Below are positions 53,940 to 64,000 of a DNA stretch of 64,000 bases, piece after piece (within the stretch, counting starts at the first letter, position 1; every line of letters starts with the position of its first letter). The stretch lies in assembly GCA_949128115.1 (NCBI GenBank), contig OX421966.1, positions 69,871,416 to 69,935,415 on the forward strand, written 5' to 3'. A program made the position numbers and the translations under genes. This DNA is from Anaspis maculata (Eukaryota; Arthropoda; Insecta; Coleoptera; Scraptiidae). Below the pieces are notes generated by a model. It did not search any database and was not told where the DNA came from. It saw nothing but the letters and a program-made list of their open reading frames with translations.

Positions 53940-54137
53940 TTCTAAAAATACCCGGTTCTAAATGTTTTCAAAATATTTTTGGCAAATATTGTACAAATAT
54001 TAAAAAGCGGGACATCAAAACATTCAATAAATATTCATACAATATTCACTGAATGAATTCCAATATTTTATAAATATTATGATATTTGGCTTTTAATATT
54101 TCACAAACATTTTGAAAATGTTTATGTGCTGTCTGGG

Positions 54138-54514
54138 ACATCACCATGTGGGATGATTAAACATATTCTGTGTAATATCAAACATTTAACACATATTTCC
54201 TGTATGCTAGAGTGTACTGAGCTTCACTATAATAAAATTTTAGATGATCTTGATATAAATAAGCTTCATTATATGTATAATTATGCAATTAATAGGTATT
54301 AACAAAATACGTTGTTTTTTTCCAACACCCCATTAGTCATGATCACAACCACTTTTAAACAAGTGAATATGCCCTTACGTGCGTGAGTCTCAATAGCACA
54401 TTTTTTTCAGTGCCAGGTCTGTCATTGATAGCTATGAAGTCCAGATTGAAAATTAAATGTTCATACGAGACAAGAGTAAGTTTCACGTTACATGACAATC
54501 GTTCGACTAATGGG
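54138..54514. other. AT-rich spacer
   Basis: No recognised feature; it leads into the 118-bp tandem repeat. Confidence 0.4.
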
Positions 54515-55145
54515 AAATTTCAATATGGCGACCAAGATGGCGGCCAAATCATGAAATTCAGCTTAAAACTAAGAATGTTTATACAAGACAAGAGTAATTT
54601 CCAAGTTCCATGACAATCCCTTCATTGATAACAGATTTCAATATGGCGACCAAGATGGCGGCGGAATCATGAAACTCACCTTGAAAATAAGAATTTTCAT
54701 ACAAGACAAGAGTAAGTTCCAAGTTTCATGACAATGCCCCCACTGATAACAGATTTCAATATGGCGGTCAAGATGGCGGCGGAATCATGAAATTCAGCTT
54801 GAAAATAAGAATGATCATACGTGACAAGGGCAAGTTTCAAGTTCCATGAAAATCGTTCTACTGGCAAGAAATTTTAGTATGGCGGTCAAGATGGCGGTGA
54901 AATCATGAAATTCAGCTTAAAGATAAGAATGATCGTACAAGACAAAGGTAACTTCCAAGTTTCATGAAAATCGTTTCACTAATAAGGAATTTCAATATGG
55001 CGGACAAGATGGCGGCGAAAACATAAAATTCAGCTCGAAGATAAATATGATCATACAAGACAAAGATAACTTCCAAGTTTCATAAAAATCGTTCTTCTAA
55101 TAAGAAATTTCAATATGGCGGCCAAAATGGCGGCGCAACCATGAA
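54515..55145 (+). repeat. 118-bp tandem repeat with AAGATGGCGGC
   Basis: Six units spaced 117-119 bp, each with 'CAATATGGCGACCAAGATGG' followed by CGGC. The landmarks are at 54521, 54639, 54758, 54876, 54993 and 55111. AAGATGGCGGC matches the core bound by YY1/Pho-type factors, so each unit could be a protein-binding site; this is inference. A second, adjacent tandem family follows. Confidence 0.85.
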
Positions 55146-55155
55146 ATCAAATTTG

Positions 55156-55571
55156 CCCACTGGCCACTCACGAAGACCTGAGCTCTCCATTGGAGAAAAT
55201 TCCAGGGCTCTAGATTCATTCCCCGAGGAGGAGTTCAACTTCTTAGGAGTGAACAAGAAATCTTTGTTTTTCGATAATAATAGTGATAACTCTGTATGTA
55301 TAAAAGAAATGCCCATTGGCCACCCTTGAGAACATTAGCTGTCCATCGGACAAAGTTCCAAGGCTCTAGCTTTATTCTCCGAGGAGGAGTTCAACATCTT
55401 AGAAGTGAATAGTAAATCTTCATTTTTTGATGATAATAATAATGATAACTATGCATAGATAAAAAATGATGCCCACTGGTCACCCTTGAGGACATCAGCT
55501 ATCCATCAAAAAAAAAAGTTCCAATGCTCTAACTTCATTTCCTGAGGAGGAGTACAACTTCTCAATTTCTA
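55156..55571 (+). repeat. ~158-bp tandem repeat
   Basis: 'GCCCACTGGCCACTCACGAA' (55156), 'GCCCATTGGCCACCCTTGAG' (55311) and 'GCCCACTGGTCACCCTTGAG' (55472) mark two and a half units. 'CGAGGAGGAGTTCAAC' is also conserved in each. Confidence 0.8.
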
Positions 55572-55616
55572 CAAGGACAGACAGACAGACAAACAGACGG
55601 ACAGACGAACAGAGAA
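55572..55616 (+). repeat. (GACA)n microsatellite
   Basis: Interrupted run of GACA/GACG tetranucleotides. Confidence 0.9.
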
Positions 55617-55808
55617 ACCGGCCATATAAGCGTCATTTGCTTACGAAAATGCGCTGAAAATATACAGTTTAATTACATTTCTCGATCAAAATAACCATTG
55701 ATTATGAGCAATTATTACAGAATCATTGATTTCTCGATATTTAACATCAATAAGTAATGAGATTTATATACTATCAATTGGCAATGAGATTCAGTTTTCA
55801 TAATTTGA

Positions 55809-56002
55809 TGACGGCCCTGTGGCGCAGGTGGTTGTGTGGCTGCCTGCGGCCACGAGAGCCCCGGGTTCGATTCCCGGAAGAAATCTGGATGTCTGTGTTG
55901 TCTAATTTGCAATTTTTCACTATTATTGTACTGAGTAAATAAAGGCAAAACTCCTATGGCCAATGTGCGCCTATAAGGAGAAAAAACAATTTATTTTTTT
56001 TA
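55809..56002 (+). mobile_element. tRNA-derived SINE, copy 2, 11-bp target duplication
   Basis: The tRNA head has 'TGTGGCGCAGGTGG' (A-box region) and GGGTTCGATTCC (B box, about 55863). The body contains 'CAAAACTCCTATGGCCAA' and an A/T-rich tail. It is flanked by exact 11-bp direct repeats TCATAATTTGA (55798-55808, 56003-56013), the signature of LINE-mediated retroposition. Confidence 0.92.
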
Positions 56003-56109
56003 TCATAATTTGAAATATTAGCATGTCTTCCCCTTCCATTCATTCCGCATATGCGCAGTTGAGACCCTCCTCAAAATGTGCTTGAAGGAACTATCTCTAT
56101 CTACTATCA

Positions 56110-57102
56110 CCGGTGGTCACGGAACTAATCTATGGCAATTACTGCGAGGTGGTTCTATTTTGACGTCACGAGCTGTTTTTAGGGTTATACTTGCCATAGC
56201 TTTGAGCTACCATATCTCATGGACTATTTTTAGAACCACCCCCTAGCATTACGAAAAATGACTGAAAGTTCAAAGTCGAATAACGACCAAAATGAACAGG
56301 GAATTTTTTCGAATTTCTGGCACGGTATGTTCAAAGTGTTGCTGATCAAGTATTTTTTGCGTATCAACCCCTAAAATTTGGCGTTCACTCTCCAATAAAT
56401 TATGAACTTCTGCTCTGCGCTACTGGGAATAGATTGTTTCTTGTTGAGTTAAAATTAATTTCTACTATTTTATCATCATATCTAGGAAAGGGTGATACAT
56501 GATACATATTCATTCCATATGTTCACCCACCTTTACCCTTATAACAACTATACCCTGGTAGTTTTTCCAGAAATGATTAGTTCAACTCATTCAACTAAAA
56601 AATGTGCAACGAGTGCTTCCACTGCCAATTTGGGAGAAACTACTAGGGTATAGGGGCTATGGGGGTGAAAGGTAGACATAAAGATCAATATAGAACACCT
56701 TTTCCAACAAATAACATGTTACAGTCGTAGAAACTCATTTTAACTTATCAAGAAACAATTTGTTCTTAACAAGGCAGAGCAGAAGTTGATAATTTAGTGG
56801 AGGGTGAACGTCAGATTTCAGGAGTTGGTCTGCAAGAAATAATGGATGAGCACCTCTTTGAACATACCGTGTCGGAAATTTGAAAAAAATTCCCTGTTTA
56901 TTTTGGTCGTTATTAAACTTTGAATTTTCAGTCTTTTTTCGAAATGCTAGGGGTGATTCTGAAAATAGGGGTCATGAGATGTTTTGACCAGCTTAAAGTT
57001 ATGGCAAGTATGCCTTTAGAGTCACCTCGCGGCGTCAAAATAAATTCACCTTCTGCTCACTGAAGCCCATAATTTCAATGAATTAGTTCTGTGACTGCCG
57101 GC
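56110..57102. mobile_element. ~1-kb foldback element
   Basis: 'CGGTGGTCACGGAACTAAT' returns as 'ATTAGTTCTGTGACTGCCGG'. Complementary landmarks run inward ('GGTCGTTATT', 'CTCCAATAAATTATGAACTT', 'CAAGAAACAAT') to a centre near 56600. Short 'TTACCCTTATAACAACTATA' and 'TAGGGTATAGGGG' segments form the tip. No coding sequence. Confidence 0.75.
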
Positions 57103-59195
57103 ATTCCACCCTCTCTAGAGGGTGAACCGTTGAGTTTAGAGGATTTGCGCGATGATAAAGTTTGATCACCTCAACAAGGGCTACAACATATCAAAGTTTG
57201 AGTCAAATCCCCCGGGGAGCCGAATCCCATAAGGAATGTGCGGGATCCTTTGATGTTAGTGGTGGAGTGGGACAGGGATTGTCATGATGGATATGCCGTG
57301 ATCGCTGTTTTTTATAATATTTCAACTCTAACAACCTGTTTTCAGAGTGCGTCAGTATTTATTCCGAGCTGATAAGCCGAGTTCACTATCATATCCACTT
57401 GAAGCAAAATGGGAGTTGAAAGTTACAACGCATCTAGGTATTCCTACGAGAGCATCGAGATGCTGTATAATTTCATAAGTGAACCAAGAAGTATCAAATT
57501 ATTTTACCTACTGGTCATAACTGCTGTTCTAACGCCGACGTCTGTTTTTTTCCAAATTCCGACGTCTGATTTCAGCCACAACGACTCGCTGATTTTCGTT
57601 CCGCTTCCCCGCGTAATGAAAAAACGACCCAGCATATTTATGACTTTAATTTAATACTATGTATATAAAAGAACATACAAAGCCATATTATTTATGAACA
57701 GTGGGCTTTTCGGTTCGTTTCAAATTTCAATGGACGGCAGTCTTTTAGCCTCCGGGGGTATGTCTCTGAGGAAAAAGCTTCTTCGCCTATACGAGATATC
57801 TACTTCCATACTACCTACACATGCACGGCCGCAAACATTCCAATATTTTTTTCTCTTCCTCCGCTTTCGCTGGAGAGATACACAAACATCTCTCGACATT
57901 TTTCTTTCATCCAGCTTTGCGGCGAAACGGCATGTTTGTTTCTTGTTTCTTAGCTTTTTGCCTTTGCGTTCGAAAGAAAGATTTCCGGCGATTTATCCGG
58001 AGAGCTCGGCAAAATGTTTGCTTTCTTGCCCTCTCATGCCCCCTGCCGCCGTAATGAAGCGCCAAGGGCTTCGGGACCTTTGCGGCCACGAAAAACAATA
58101 TTCGGAACAAAATGAGACGCATTCCAAGGCTTTGTGGAATTCCCTCGGGGGAGAAAGCAAAAAGAAACCGGGAGGCTAATTACCGCGATCAAGTAGTGTT
58201 CGGAGTAGGTAATTGCAAATTAAATCTGGAGTGGTGCATCAGGTGCATTTTCTCAGGGATTTTCCCCAAGGGCATTGCTGCTGCAAGCCGAGATTCCGCG
58301 TAATTGGTACGGCAGCAGCAAAAGGAAAGCGAGTCGCTCGAAGAGGATAATCGAAGTTTTCGACGTACACCAGCTCTCAATTATTCACGGCACAAATTCC
58401 AAGTTGTTGCTCCTCAATTTATAGCCGGCCGTGAATTCCCTCAAGATTGTTTATTCCGTTGCCATGTGCGTGCGAAAGCTGTCAGGTTGCAGAAATGAGA
58501 CGTCGACGGAACCAATTTTCTCTTTTTGAAACTTCATCAGCGTTTTCCTGCCAATTTCCATCGACACTTGCGCGAGCGCCAAGTGGAAAAACCTCCAGCA
58601 AAACCCCTAATTTGGAACCCTTTCTCTACACCCACCCTCTCTCGTTTACCTGACCGGCTGTTGGTTAAACATTTTGTGGGCGCACACATGGCGACCCCCA
58701 ACTACTGCCGGGTTCCGGGAAAACTCAAATGAAACTCACGGGAGCGCGAACCGTTAATTTAATTTAAAAGCGACACGGGTTTCCACATCAAGAAGTGGCA
58801 AATTAGGACAGGGCACGGTGCGCGGTGGCCGAGCCACTGTTTCCATTTTTAATTAAAAAAATCCATCGAGTTTTCTTTCTCTCTCCGAGCATATTTCGAT
58901 ACTGCGACTCGGCTCTCTTAAATATCACCAATTACGTTAAACATCGCCTCGAGTCTCTGTTTCTGAGTGGATTCTATATCTTTCTCTGCCTTTGCTCCCA
59001 ATTACGGATTCATATTTATGCAACTGATATACTGGCGATAGGCCTGGAGAGGAAGGAAAAAATTAAATTAGCGAATAATTCCAGATGGAAAGAGAAGCTT
59101 TGAGGGAAGTTTGCGGTGGGGGGATATAAGAACTGGAAGGGAAGATACATTGAAAGAAGTTTGTCCTCTTATCGAGAAGTGGAAAATTTAACGAG
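57103..59195. other. Low-copy island
   Basis: About 2 kb without window repeats except two GACGTCTG motifs (57538, 57561). 57650-58830 is GC- and CpG-richer, with long pyrimidine and purine runs. Many overlapping open frames on both strands have no domains; the frame at 57409-57654 (MGVESYN...) has a hydrophobic stretch LFYLLVITAVL but nothing else in support. No gene called. Confidence 0.45.
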
Positions 59196-59329
59196 CAAAA
59201 GGAATAAATTGGAGTCTAATTGAACGGGAAACTCTAGCAGCCACATGGGCTGTTCAATGTTTCCAGCTGTATTTATACGGCTACCACTTCATCCTATTCA
59301 CCGATCACAGACCACTGTTCAGCATCTAG
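59196..59329 (+). pseudogene. Gypsy RNase H fragment
   Basis: 'NWSLIERETLAATWAVQCF' followed by 'QLYLYGYHFILFTDHRPLFS' is a clean Gypsy RNase H segment ending at a TAG exactly where the 59329-60918 palindrome begins. No Gypsy similarity resumes after the palindrome. Confidence 0.85.
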
Positions 59330-60918
59330 TCCAGTCAAAATAGGTTTTAAGCGGAAATAAATTCGGCAGTTGACGAAATTTGATGGATCATACTGAAATT
59401 CCCAAAAATTCCAAGGCTTGGCTTTTTTTCTAGGACCATTAAAAGAGCGCCATCCTTAGAAATTTTCGATTTTTACTGAATAACTCGTAAATTATCAACT
59501 TTAGAACACAAAAACCAGCAGAGCAAATGTAGCCTGTTGAATTCTCAAGAGATCAGTGTTGAATTCATCACTTTGTGGTCAATAGTTTCTGAGATACGGC
59601 GTCTGCTAGAACGCAGTGAAAATGACTTAGAATTTATTTCCGGATTTTACGAAACAATTTGCATAGTGTCAGTTCAGGAGCTGTAACGTGGACAGCAAAT
59701 GTGCGGATTTCAGTGTGTTTCACATTTTTGGAAAGCCAATTCAACATTCGGTATCACACTTTTGTCTAGAAGTCACCAACTTCAAAATGGTACTTTTCCC
59801 CGACCTTTGAAATCTATGCTTGAAGTCCCGAAGAATCCCCAAAAAATCGATTATTTTCAAACCATGCAATTTACTTCATTTTTCAAGTATGGAAAAACCA
59901 TCTGGAGAATATGTGAAGGATTGAATACCAAAAAAATAACATGTTTTAGAGCCTTTTTCCTTGTGATGGTTCCTGAGGTATATGGGTTGAAAGACCAAAA
60001 CGACCTATTTGGAGAAAAAGATAGGTAGTCCGGACACTAATTGCTGAATACTGTACGGACCTTGCATTTGATGACACACAATGCCACTTAGCAGACGTAG
60101 CGAACATACTATTGTAGTTACCACGTCTGCCAAGTGGCATCTCACACCTAAAATGCAAGATCCGTGCAGTATTTAGCAGTTTGTGTCTGAAATACCAATT
60201 TTTTTTCTCCAAATAGGTCGTTTTAGTCCTTCAACCCATATACCTCAGGAACCATCACAAGGAAAAAAGATTCTGAAACATGTTGTCTTTTTGATATTCA
60301 ATCTTCCACATATTCTCTAGATGGTTTTTCCATACTTGAAAAATGAAGCAAATGGCATGGTTTGAAAATAATTGATTTTTGGGGATTCTCCGGGACTTCA
60401 AGTATAGATTTCAAAGGTCAAGGAAACGTACCATTTTGGAATTGGCGACTTCTAGACAAAAGTGTGACACCGAATGTTGAATTGGCTTTCCAAAAATGTG
60501 AAACACACTGAAATCTGCACATTTGCTGTCCACGTTACAGCTCCTGAACTGACACTATGCAAATTGTATCATAAAATCCGGAAATAAATTCTAAGTCATT
60601 TTCACTGCGTTCTAGCGGACGCCGTATCTCGGAAACTATCGACCACAAAGTGATGAATTTAACACTGATCTCTTGAGAATTCAACAGGCTACATTTGCTC
60701 CGATGGTTTTTGTGTTCTTAAGTTGATAGCTTACGAGTTATTCAGTAAAAATCGTAAATTTCTAAGGATGGCGCTCTTTTATTGGTCCTAGAAAGAAAGC
60801 CAAGCCTTGGAACTTCTGAGAATTCCAGTATGTTATTCCACGTTAAATTCTGCATCGATCCACCAAATTTCGTCAACTTCCGAATTTATTTTATGGTTAA
60901 AACCTATTTTGACTTGAC
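59329..60918. mobile_element. 1.59-kb near-perfect foldback element
   Basis: The left arm begins 'GTCCAGTCAAAATAGGTTTT' and the right arm ends with the complement of 'GTCAAGTCAAAATAGGTTTT'. TA lies on both sides (59327-59328, 60919-60920). The arms stay closely complementary for about 770 bp to a loop of about 20 bases near 60100-60120. Open frames on opposite strands (59699-60028 and 59946-60212) are products of the symmetry. No transposase. Confidence 0.85.
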
Positions 60919-60920
60919 TA

Positions 60921-61085
60921 AATGTATTTTACCCAGGATTTCTTTTCTCAATGACTTTGAAATGACGCATGCTTGCCCTTGATGAATAAAACAGTTATTT
61001 ATTGTTAGCTAGCTCTTGTACTTTGTATAAATTTTCATTTTTTCGTTTACTTCATTGTTAGTTGGCCAGCCCCTGGTAACAATTT
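60921..61085. other. Junction spacer
   Basis: AT-rich, with an AATAAA at about 60985. It lies between the palindrome and the truncated end of the minus-strand Gypsy element. Confidence 0.4.
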
Positions 61086-62920
61086 GAGAAAGAATCTTTT
61101 TATTTTTCAATTTCAATTTTTATTTTTTCGAGATATTCATCTGTAATATTTGAACCTGAATTAATTACGCATATTTGTTCGTTTTCATTTATTGACATAT
61201 TTTCTTCGTCATTTGACTCCGTTTCAGGCAAATAGGCTCGTGACAATGCGTCTGCAATTATCAGTTCGCTGTCTCTTTTGTAATTTAAAGTGAATTGGTA
61301 TTTTTGCAATTGTAGCAGCAAACGTTGTAGTCTTGGCGGACATTTATTGATTGGTTTTTCAATTATGGCCAAAAGTGGTTTCTTATAATTTCTGTGTTTC
61401 TGTAAATGATTTTGATGGATAGCAGACTGGTTCGTTTTCTTGTAGTAGGCATGCACCTACGCCGTTTTGACTTGCATCTACTGACACCGTGATATTTTTC
61501 TTGGGATTAAAAAACTGTGAAACAGGACTTTGAGTTTATTTTCTCTTGATTTTTTCAAAAGCTTGTATTTGAGGTTCTTCCCAAGTGAAGTGTGTATCTT
61601 TTTCAAAAGATACCTCAGTGCCTGTGTTTCTATTGAATAGTTTGGAATGTATTTATTAACATAATTTACAACACCGATCAAACGCTGAACGTCTTTTTTA
61701 CACTTTGGTGTGGGCATTTCTTTCATAGCTTAAACTCAATTTGTATTAATTTATATTCCTTTCTCATTTATGATATGTCCCATGAATTCAATTTCATTTA
61801 CCGCAATTTGGCATTCTGCTAGATTGAATTCGACTCCATGCTTCCTGGCTGAATTCAATACTTTTTCAAGAATTTTGTCATGTTCTTTTCCATCTTTTCC
61901 CCAAATAATAAAATCATCGATGTACACTCCTACATTATTGCAATTAAAAATGCTTTTGAACCTTCCATTGAATATTTCGGGCGAACAAGTAATACCATAG
62001 GGTAACCTTTTGTACTTGTACCTTCCAAAGGGTGTACCAAATGTGCAGAGATCTGAACTTTCTCCATCAAGCGGTATTTGATAAAACGCTTGAATTGCAT
62101 CTAATTTACTAAAAATTTTAGCTCCTGACATACGACTTGTTATTTCTTCAAAAGTTGATAATCTGCTGGTCTCTCTTAATTGATTTGTTTAGATGAAACG
62201 GATCAAGGCAGATTCTCAATGAATTGTTGGGCTTTTTGACGAGTACCAATGGATTTATCTTATCACTCGGTCCTCTAGTTTTTTCCATCACTTTACTTTT
62301 TTCTAATTTATTTAGCGCCTTTTCGAGAGGGTCAAGTGAAGCAAATGGTACTTTTCTTATTGGGGGTGATCACCGGTTGTGCATTTGGAATCAAATCAAT
62401 GTGATAGGGTGGATTTATTTCTTCTATTCCCGAAAACAAATCTCCATATTTTTCCATGACAGTATCTTTTGTATGTCGAATATTATGCACCTGAACTTCA
62501 TTTTCATTGATACACGACCTATCTGTATTCTGGATGAGTTTCAGCTTTATGCACGTTGGTAAACCCAAAAGAGGTTTTAAATTGCTTTCAACTACATAGA
62601 ATTGAATAAGATTTTTTTCATTTCCATTTGAACAAATTAATTCACATGTTCCAACTACAGTGATTTCATTCCCTGTGTATGAAGTTAGTTTTAATTTAGG
62701 AAATTGCAATGCATTCATTGGCAATAAAACGTTTTTGTACATATTTATAGGCATTAGATTCACTGAAGCTCCGCTATCTATTTTGAATTTGATTTGTTTG
62801 TTTTCAATTGCTAACTTTGTTATCGAGGAACAACAACCCGCAATCACATTTTTAATTTGAGTATGCTCAATTTTCTGACCATTTATACTACCTACGTAGA
62901 ATTCTGTCTTATCATTTGAA
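61086..62920 (-). pseudogene. Gypsy pol (protease, RT, RNase H), broken and truncated
   Basis: Read on the minus strand after gag. A protease with the DSGA active site ('KFKIDSGASVNLMP', about 62760-62800) comes first, then RT fingers ('RICLDPFHLNKSI', about 62190). The RT palm has 'FSKLDAIQAFYQIPLD' and the active site YIDD (about 61920), and 'NYVNKYIPNYS' marks the connection. RNase H opens with 'DASQNGVGACLLQ' (about 61450-61490), skips the TDHKPL region, and ends with 'DALSRAYLP' (about 61230). At least three frame breaks and an internal RNase H deletion make it inactive. Pol starts in a different frame from gag and overlaps its end, as expected for frameshift expression. Integrase and the distal LTR are missing: similarity stops at about 61086. 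Confidence 0.88.
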
Positions 62921-63805
62921 TTAAATATTGTGACTTAAAACTGCACTGATTTGATTTTTTTTTGACGACCCACACATTGAGGCAAAATAATTAGTTTTTT
63001 CACATTTCATACACGTTTTTGAATACGCTGGACACTTTGTCATTTGATGTGACGATCCACATCTAGTACAGTTGCTAATTACATTGTCTGACCTTGATAC
63101 CTGATGTCTTCTGTTTGAATTACTCCGTCTCCTAGTGCTACTGGAACGATTTCCAACAGATTGTCTGGTATGTGGACGCCTGTTCATTGTTTGTTTGATG
63201 GAATGATTTATGGCACCAACTGATGGGTCTTCGCTCAGGTATTGATGATTGTTGTCCTTTTCAATTTTCTTTGACTGCTTCCTGGCTTGTTCGTGGATCG
63301 CGCATATTCTGACTGCTTCTTCAAGCTTTAAATCTTCCTGCTGTAGTAATTTTTCTCGGATTTCGGACTTGTTGCTACCAGTGATTAGCACGCAGGTTAT
63401 CAAGTCCGAGATCAAGTCGTCATTTAATTTTTCGAATTTGCACAGTGAGGCTTGTTTCTTCAATTCTGTGACAAATTGCTCAAGGGTCTGCTCTCCTTGG
63501 TGCGACTGGAAGAATTTATAACGAAGAAAACATGAATTCTCTCTTGGCTTGAAGTATTTGTTGAACTTTTCGATCACGGGTTCTAATTTGTCTTTTTCTT
63601 TCTCGTTGAATTGAAAAGTTTGGTGAATTTTCTGCAGCTCTGGTCCAGCAAAGTGAAGTAGTTGGGTCATTTGAATTGTTTCTGCCTTTTTGTCCACTTC
63701 CGTTGCCGTTAGGTGAATCTTGAATCTGCTGAGCCACTGCTCCCATTGTTCAACAGGATTTCCCGATGATAAATTTAATTGGGGTAGCGCACTTGAATTT
63801 GCCAT
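62921..63805 (-). CDS. gag: Gypsy gag polyprotein (intact ORF)
   Basis: A 294-residue ORF. The N-terminal two thirds has the alpha-helical capsid-like composition of Metaviridae Gag ('PVEQWEQWLSRFKIHL' near residue 17, 'RYKFFQSHQGEQTLEQFV' near 94). An Arg/Ser/Asn-rich linker follows (about 205-235). At the C-terminus lie two zinc knuckles: C-x2-C-x3-H-x4-C, one residue short of canonical in its third spacing, and 'CMKCEKTNYFASMC', where the usual histidine is tyrosine. Gag would package the element RNA. Pol follows downstream on the same strand in another frame. The ORF is unbroken while pol is broken, so gag may only be recently free of mutation. Confidence 0.85.
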   Translation of the reverse strand: MANSSALPQLNLSSGNPVEQWEQWLSRFKIHLTATEVDKKAETIQMTQLLHFAGPELQKIHQTFQFNEKEKDKLEPVIEKFNKYFKPRENSCFLRYKFFQSHQGEQTLEQFVTELKKQASLCKFEKLNDDLISDLITCVLITGSNKSEIREKLLQQEDLKLEEAVRICAIHEQARKQSKKIEKDNNHQYLSEDPSVGAINHSIKQTMNRRPHTRQSVGNRSSSTRRRSNSNRRHQVSRSDNVISNCTRCGSSHQMTKCPAYSKTCMKCEKTNYFASMCGSSKKNQISAVLSHNI

Positions 63806-64000
63806 TATTGTTTCTACAACTTTTCACTATGTACGATCACTATGTTTTTGACAATATCATTTGCACTCCGATTGTTTCTTTATTTGGCGATTCCACAGCC
63901 AGCATCTCTCTTCAGCTCAAGTAGCCACATGTCAGACTCAGTAGCAGGTCAAGAGGAAACCCTCCCGGGGGGTGAAAACCGTCAATGAAGAGAGAGGCCG
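63806..64000 (-). other. Gypsy 5' leader or LTR region, incomplete
   Basis: Sequence upstream of the gag start on the minus strand. The LTR border and primer-binding site could not be fixed, and the window ends here. Confidence 0.4.

Larger units (their letters stand above)
53048..54137. mobile_element. CCCAGACAGCAC inverted-repeat element rich in AATATT
   Basis: Starts CCCAGACAGCAC and ends GTGCTGTCTGGG (12 bp perfect). The next stretch, 'GAAATGTTTTGAAAATAT', is mirrored by 'ATTTTGAAAATGTTTAT'. The outer parts are dense in AATATT/ATATTT motifs. The interior has been invaded by a fragment of the TAGAGACC family (53400-53625) and a SINE (53747-53939). Target duplication unclear. Confidence 0.8.

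Noticed and set aside
57409..57654. 81-codon frame with a hydrophobic stretch
   Set aside because: No Kozak, splice or domain support, and it includes GACGTCTG minisatellite-like motifs.

Overview
The window looks like repeat-saturated arthropod (most likely insect) genomic DNA. Support: spliced-gene architecture, BEL/Pao and Gypsy retrotransposons, an R2/NeSL/R4-type non-LTR retrotransposon, an APE-type LINE fragment, tRNA-derived SINEs, hAT-like and TA-target inverted-repeat elements, and several satellite families. Species cannot be named from sequence alone. There are no operons, rRNA genes or CRISPR arrays. Only one stretch (34601-34720) reads as a host exon: a 5'UTR plus a signal-peptide start, bounded by a good splice acceptor and a GTAAGT donor.

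Layout. 1-1110: minus-strand BEL/Pao pol remnant. 1151-5240: satellite built of 23-bp subunits in a ~284-bp higher-order repeat, holding a 131-bp MITE. 5322-7240: decayed Gypsy pol split by a 1.19-kb inverted-repeat element with TGTACA duplications. 7432-7928: a second Gypsy RT scrap. 7960-9370: low-copy sequence. 9938-14381: a BEL/Pao remnant split by a 4.1-kb insertion whose ends are inverted ~16-bp minisatellites and whose core is a degenerate 'GAGCCC' array. 14390-16160: the same array in inverted halves. 16190-19762: GACGTC-type and 16-bp minisatellites split by a foldback element (16345-19108) that itself carries a hAT-like element. 19763-22919: three inverted-repeat elements nested in each other. 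24236-29499: an inverted second copy of the 5.6-7.4 kb Gypsy/inverted-repeat unit, interrupted by a near-complete R2-like retrotransposon with one intact 1074-aa ORF. 30206-31510: palindrome with a tRNA-like sequence at its tip. 31515-33870: second copy of the GAGCCC/GACGTC/16-bp region, without the insertions. 33880-35157: low-copy DNA with the host exon. 35158-43180: a run of foldback elements. 43.2-51.2 kb: minisatellites, low-copy islands and a Gypsy remnant next to another inverted minisatellite pair. 51232-52760: an inverted-repeat element with 8-bp duplications, ~20-bp minisatellite arms and a zinc-finger exon-like core. 53-56 kb: MITE, two SINE copies and a tandem 118-bp repeat. 56-61 kb: two large palindromes and a low-copy island. 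61086-63805: minus-strand Gypsy element with an intact gag ORF and broken pol.

The unifying theme is inverted repetition at every scale: elements with TA or 8-bp target duplications, often with arms made of short tandem repeats, nested in each other and in dead retrotransposons. The window holds its own controls: several insertions have a related, uninterrupted copy elsewhere in the same 64 kb, so their boundaries and target duplications can be read directly. All identifications are by eye from motifs and repeats; no database search was made.
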